Origin: Hyperoodon ampullatus
Lineage: Eukaryota > Chordata > Mammalia > Artiodactyla > Ziphiidae
Assembly (NCBI GenBank): GCA_949752795.1
Contig: OX457058.1
Span: 155,816,353 to 155,880,352, forward strand
DNA: 64,000 nt
Reading direction: 5' to 3'
In this document: positions 61,610-64,000 of the stretch, piece by piece
How the letters are laid out: the number at the start of each line of letters is the position of its first letter
Numbering within the stretch: position 1 is the first letter of the stretch
Translations under genes and position numbers: made by a program
The notes under the pieces: model-generated
The model's input: only the letters and a program-made list of their open reading frames with translations
Database searches by the model: none
What the model was told of the DNA's origin: nothing

Positions 61610-61860
61610 AAGTTAGAAGCACTTGATTGTAAGCTCTCACAGCTCTCAGTTCTTAACTGCCTTGCATTATAAGTGCTATTATAGTTTATAGTACATTGTA
61701 TTTTAATGATCTGTGCTCATATGTTTCCCTAATAGTATGGGCTTTTGGAAGCAGGGACTAGGATTTCTACAGATTGAGTATTCCCTTTAGAGTTGCATAA
61801 GTCCTGGCACATGAGTATATGGAAAATATTCTTCAAAAAATTAATAAATATTTGTGAATA
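61610..61860 (+). mobile_element. L2 LINE 3' end relic
   Basis: GAAGCAGGGACTAGGATTTC, GTCCTGGCACATGAGTATAT and TTAATAAATATTTGTGAATA. Confidence 0.65.
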
Positions 61861-61939
61861 TCAGTAATAAAACTATTGCTTTAAATTTCCATTTCTGCCT
61901 ATATCCATTTTCTCAACAGCATATCATTCATTGACTTAT

Positions 61940-62355
61940 TCATGAGTGCAGTGTATATTCGTGGAGTGACTACTCTGTTATCAGATCTGCCTAAGTGTTG
62001 GAGTATGTGGTGAATGAGACCATATATAGGGTCCCTGAGCTTATGGAATTAATGTTATGGTTGAAGGAGACTAATAGCAAATGTGTAAAGACCTAATTAA
62101 GATACTTGCAATAAGGATATGTGGTATGAAGGAAGTAACAGAGAATAACGGGGTAGTGAGTGGTAAGGAGGTTGGGTCTCCCTTATTAGACTGAGTGGTC
62201 AGGGAAGGGCTCTCCGAGGAGGTGATAATTAAGCTGGGACCTAAGATGCAAGGAAGAGTCAACTGCACAAAGATCTGGGAGAGGCTCTTCCAATCAAAGG
62301 AAGCTGTAAGGATGAAAGGGACCCCAGGCAAGGGAAAGCTTGACATGTTCAAGAC
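61940..62355 (-). mobile_element. L2 LINE relic
   Basis: GGTCAGGGAAGGGCTCTCCG and AGGAGGTGATAATTAAGCTG are reverse L2; the L1 at 62371 sits at its edge. Confidence 0.75.
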
Positions 62356-62370
62356 ATGGCAAGGAGACTG

Positions 62371-62635
62371 ATGTAGAAAACAAGCTAGTGGTTACCAGAG
62401 GGGAGTGGGGCGGGGGGAGGGGCAAGTTAGGAGTATGGGCTTAAAAGATACAAACTACTCAGTATAAAATAGATACGCAACAAGGATATATTGTATAGCA
62501 CAGGGAGAATTACAGCCATTCTCTTATAATGACTTTCAGTGGAGTATAATCTGTAAAAATATTGAATCACTATGCTGTACACCCAAAACTAAAATAGTAT
62601 TGTAAATCAACTATACTTCAATTAAAAAAAAAGAA
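62371..62635 (+). mobile_element. L1 3' UTR fragment inserted in an L2
   Basis: CTAGTGGTTACCAGAGGGGA to AACTATACTTCAATTAAAAA with A-tail. Duplication ATGGCAAGGAGACTG / ATGGTAAGGAGACCG at 62356-62370 and 62636-62650. Confidence 0.87.
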
Positions 62636-63239
62636 ATGGTAAGGAGACCGTTGTGGCTGTGGCTCAGTGAGAGGGGGGGTGAGAGGAAAAATGTTTATGC
62701 TTAGACATCCGGCTTGTCTTAAAAGGTCCAAGTTAGGCAATATCAACATATCAAGCTTACCTCCACCTTGGAGTCTTCATTTGCTGTTTGTCTCCTATCT
62801 AGGTTGACTTTCTCTCTCCCTTTATTCCAGAGGACAAGGTGTCCTTCCAGGTTTCTAAGCTCACCTGCTCAACTCTGCTGAGCATCTCCTTCTCTCCTGT
62901 CACCTCCTGGCATCTACGCTTCAATTATCCCCACGCTCTCTTGCACCTTTGATGCTTGCCTCTCTATTTGTTTTTCCTTTGCAGGCTACAAACATGTGCT
63001 AGTCTAGCCTGTCCTTGCATGAAATCCTTCCCTTGACGGGTACCTTCTTAAACTCAGGGAGAGAAAGAATACTTCTTTCCCAGAGATGGTAGGAAAGGAG
63101 ACACAACACAGAATGGTTTTGAGGTTTGAGAAAGGAGTGATGAGAAAACTCACATGGGATGATCCATATCTGTCTAGAACAGAGGCGGGGCAGTGTGTTA
63201 AGTGTGAGAAGAATGCATGGTTATATATAATCTGGTAGG

Positions 63240-63880
63240 TTTAGAACAGCTGACGCTACTGTCATCACGCATTCACTCAAGTTGGAAACCTCAGGGTGAG
63301 CTTTGATCTTTCCTTCTCATTCTCCTTCTTTCCCTCTGCCCTCATCGCATCAGCCCCAAATCCCATTGACAATCCCCTTGTTGTACTTCTCATTCATTTC
63401 TCTCCTTTCTGGACAGTCGGCTCTCTCCTCCCCCTCTGCCTTCACCTGTTGTTGTGGTGTCATAACGAGTTTTCCCACCTGCATTCTCTCTGCCTGTCTC
63501 TGCAGTCTGCATTCTGCCCCACCTTGCCTTCTGTGCTGCTTTTCAGTAACATCCAGTGCCCACCAAGAGCATGTGTTCTTCAGCCGCCCACTCATGGCCT
63601 TCCGTAATTTGGCTTCAACTTTGTCACCTCTTCCTCATACGTCCTCTCTCTATTTAACCAGAGTGGCTATTTCATCTTATTCTAAATATATGTTTTGAGT
63701 TCTTGCTTCTAAAACTTCTTTATCTGGATATCTCAGCCGAGGATTTCACCCTTTCTCTCTACCATGTGACTCTTACCCATTCTTCCAGGACTCATCTCAT
63801 GGCTGCCTGCTTGACCAATTGCCCTGGTTAGCAGTGGTCTTTCTCATTTCTGAATTCCAAGCACGTTTATATGGTATGTT
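63240..63880 (+). mobile_element. L2-like relic
   Basis: Pyrimidine-rich run with CATGGCCTTCCGTAATTTGG and CTTCCAGGACTCATCTCATG resembling L2. It also yields long but meaningless open frames. Confidence 0.5.
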
Positions 63881-63883
63881 GTG

Positions 63884-64000
63884 TGGGAGCTCAGATTTTG
63901 GAGGCAGACTTCCAGGCTTAAAGTTTTGTTCTGCCACTTATGATCTGCATGCCCTCGGACAAGTCAGTCAGCTTCTCTGAAACTCAGTTTCTTCATCTAT
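63884..64000 (+). mobile_element. MIR SINE relic cut by window end
   Basis: TTCTGCCACTTATGATCTGC and AACTCAGTTTCTTCATCTAT at the window edge. Confidence 0.75.

Larger units (their letters stand above)
48420..64000 (+). other. NRXN3: Intron downstream of LNS2 exons (at least 15.6 kb)
   Basis: The next neurexin exon (rest of LNS2 and start of LNS3) is not present. The segment holds one CHR SINE, three L1 insertions, a 44-bp tandem duplication and MIR/L2 relics. I see nothing classifiable in about 48740-49370, 50290-51430, 54600-55800, 56060-56840, 57000-58450, 58720-59200, 60120-61600 and 62700-63230. Confidence 0.8.

Noticed and set aside
63296..63698. Two overlapping open frames of 103 and 131 codons on the + strand
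   Set aside because: Pyrimidine-rich L2-like relic; composition explains the lack of stops.

Overview
The window is mammalian nuclear DNA and almost certainly cetacean. It contains 15 tRNA-derived SINEs of the CHR type (ends read GGGCTTCCCTGGTGGCGCAG and GAGGCCCGCGTACCGC plus A-tail). This family is abundant in whales and dolphins and shared in older forms with hippos and ruminants. Five insertions of the matching cetartiodactyl L1 are also present. Family names come from memory of consensus sequences, not from a database search.

The only protein-coding gene I can support is an internal piece of a neurexin, best matched to NRXN3, on the + strand. Three exons encode most of the second LNS (laminin G-like) domain of the alpha form: 42238-42539, the splice-site-2 (SS2) microexon 46394-46438, and 48258-48419. 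They join in frame with or without the microexon. The microexon has two in-frame donors 21 nt apart, so one exon can add 0, 8 or 15 residues. No upstream or downstream neurexin exon was found; at least 42 kb of intron lies before and at least 15.6 kb after.

Layout: 1-42 kb is intron with a layered retroposon record. It holds an old retrocopy (4315-5677) later hit by a SINE and an L1, an MST LTR split by a SINE, an L1 split by a SINE, a 41-bp x3 tandem repeat, and many ancient MIR and L2 relics. From 37.2 to 50.1 kb, the exon-bearing segment, I see no CHR SINE or L1 at all. From 50 to 64 kb retroposons return: a compound L1 with two 3' UTRs, an L1 with a 5' inversion, a short L1 tail and several MIR/L2 relics.

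I found no new multi-gene system, CRISPR array, RNA gene or operon. Most long open frames are read-through of SINEs, T-rich tracts or L1. The points most worth checking are the SS2 tandem-donor microexon, the young-retroposon-free segment around the exons, the CpG-rich retrocopy, and the compound and twin-primed L1 insertions.
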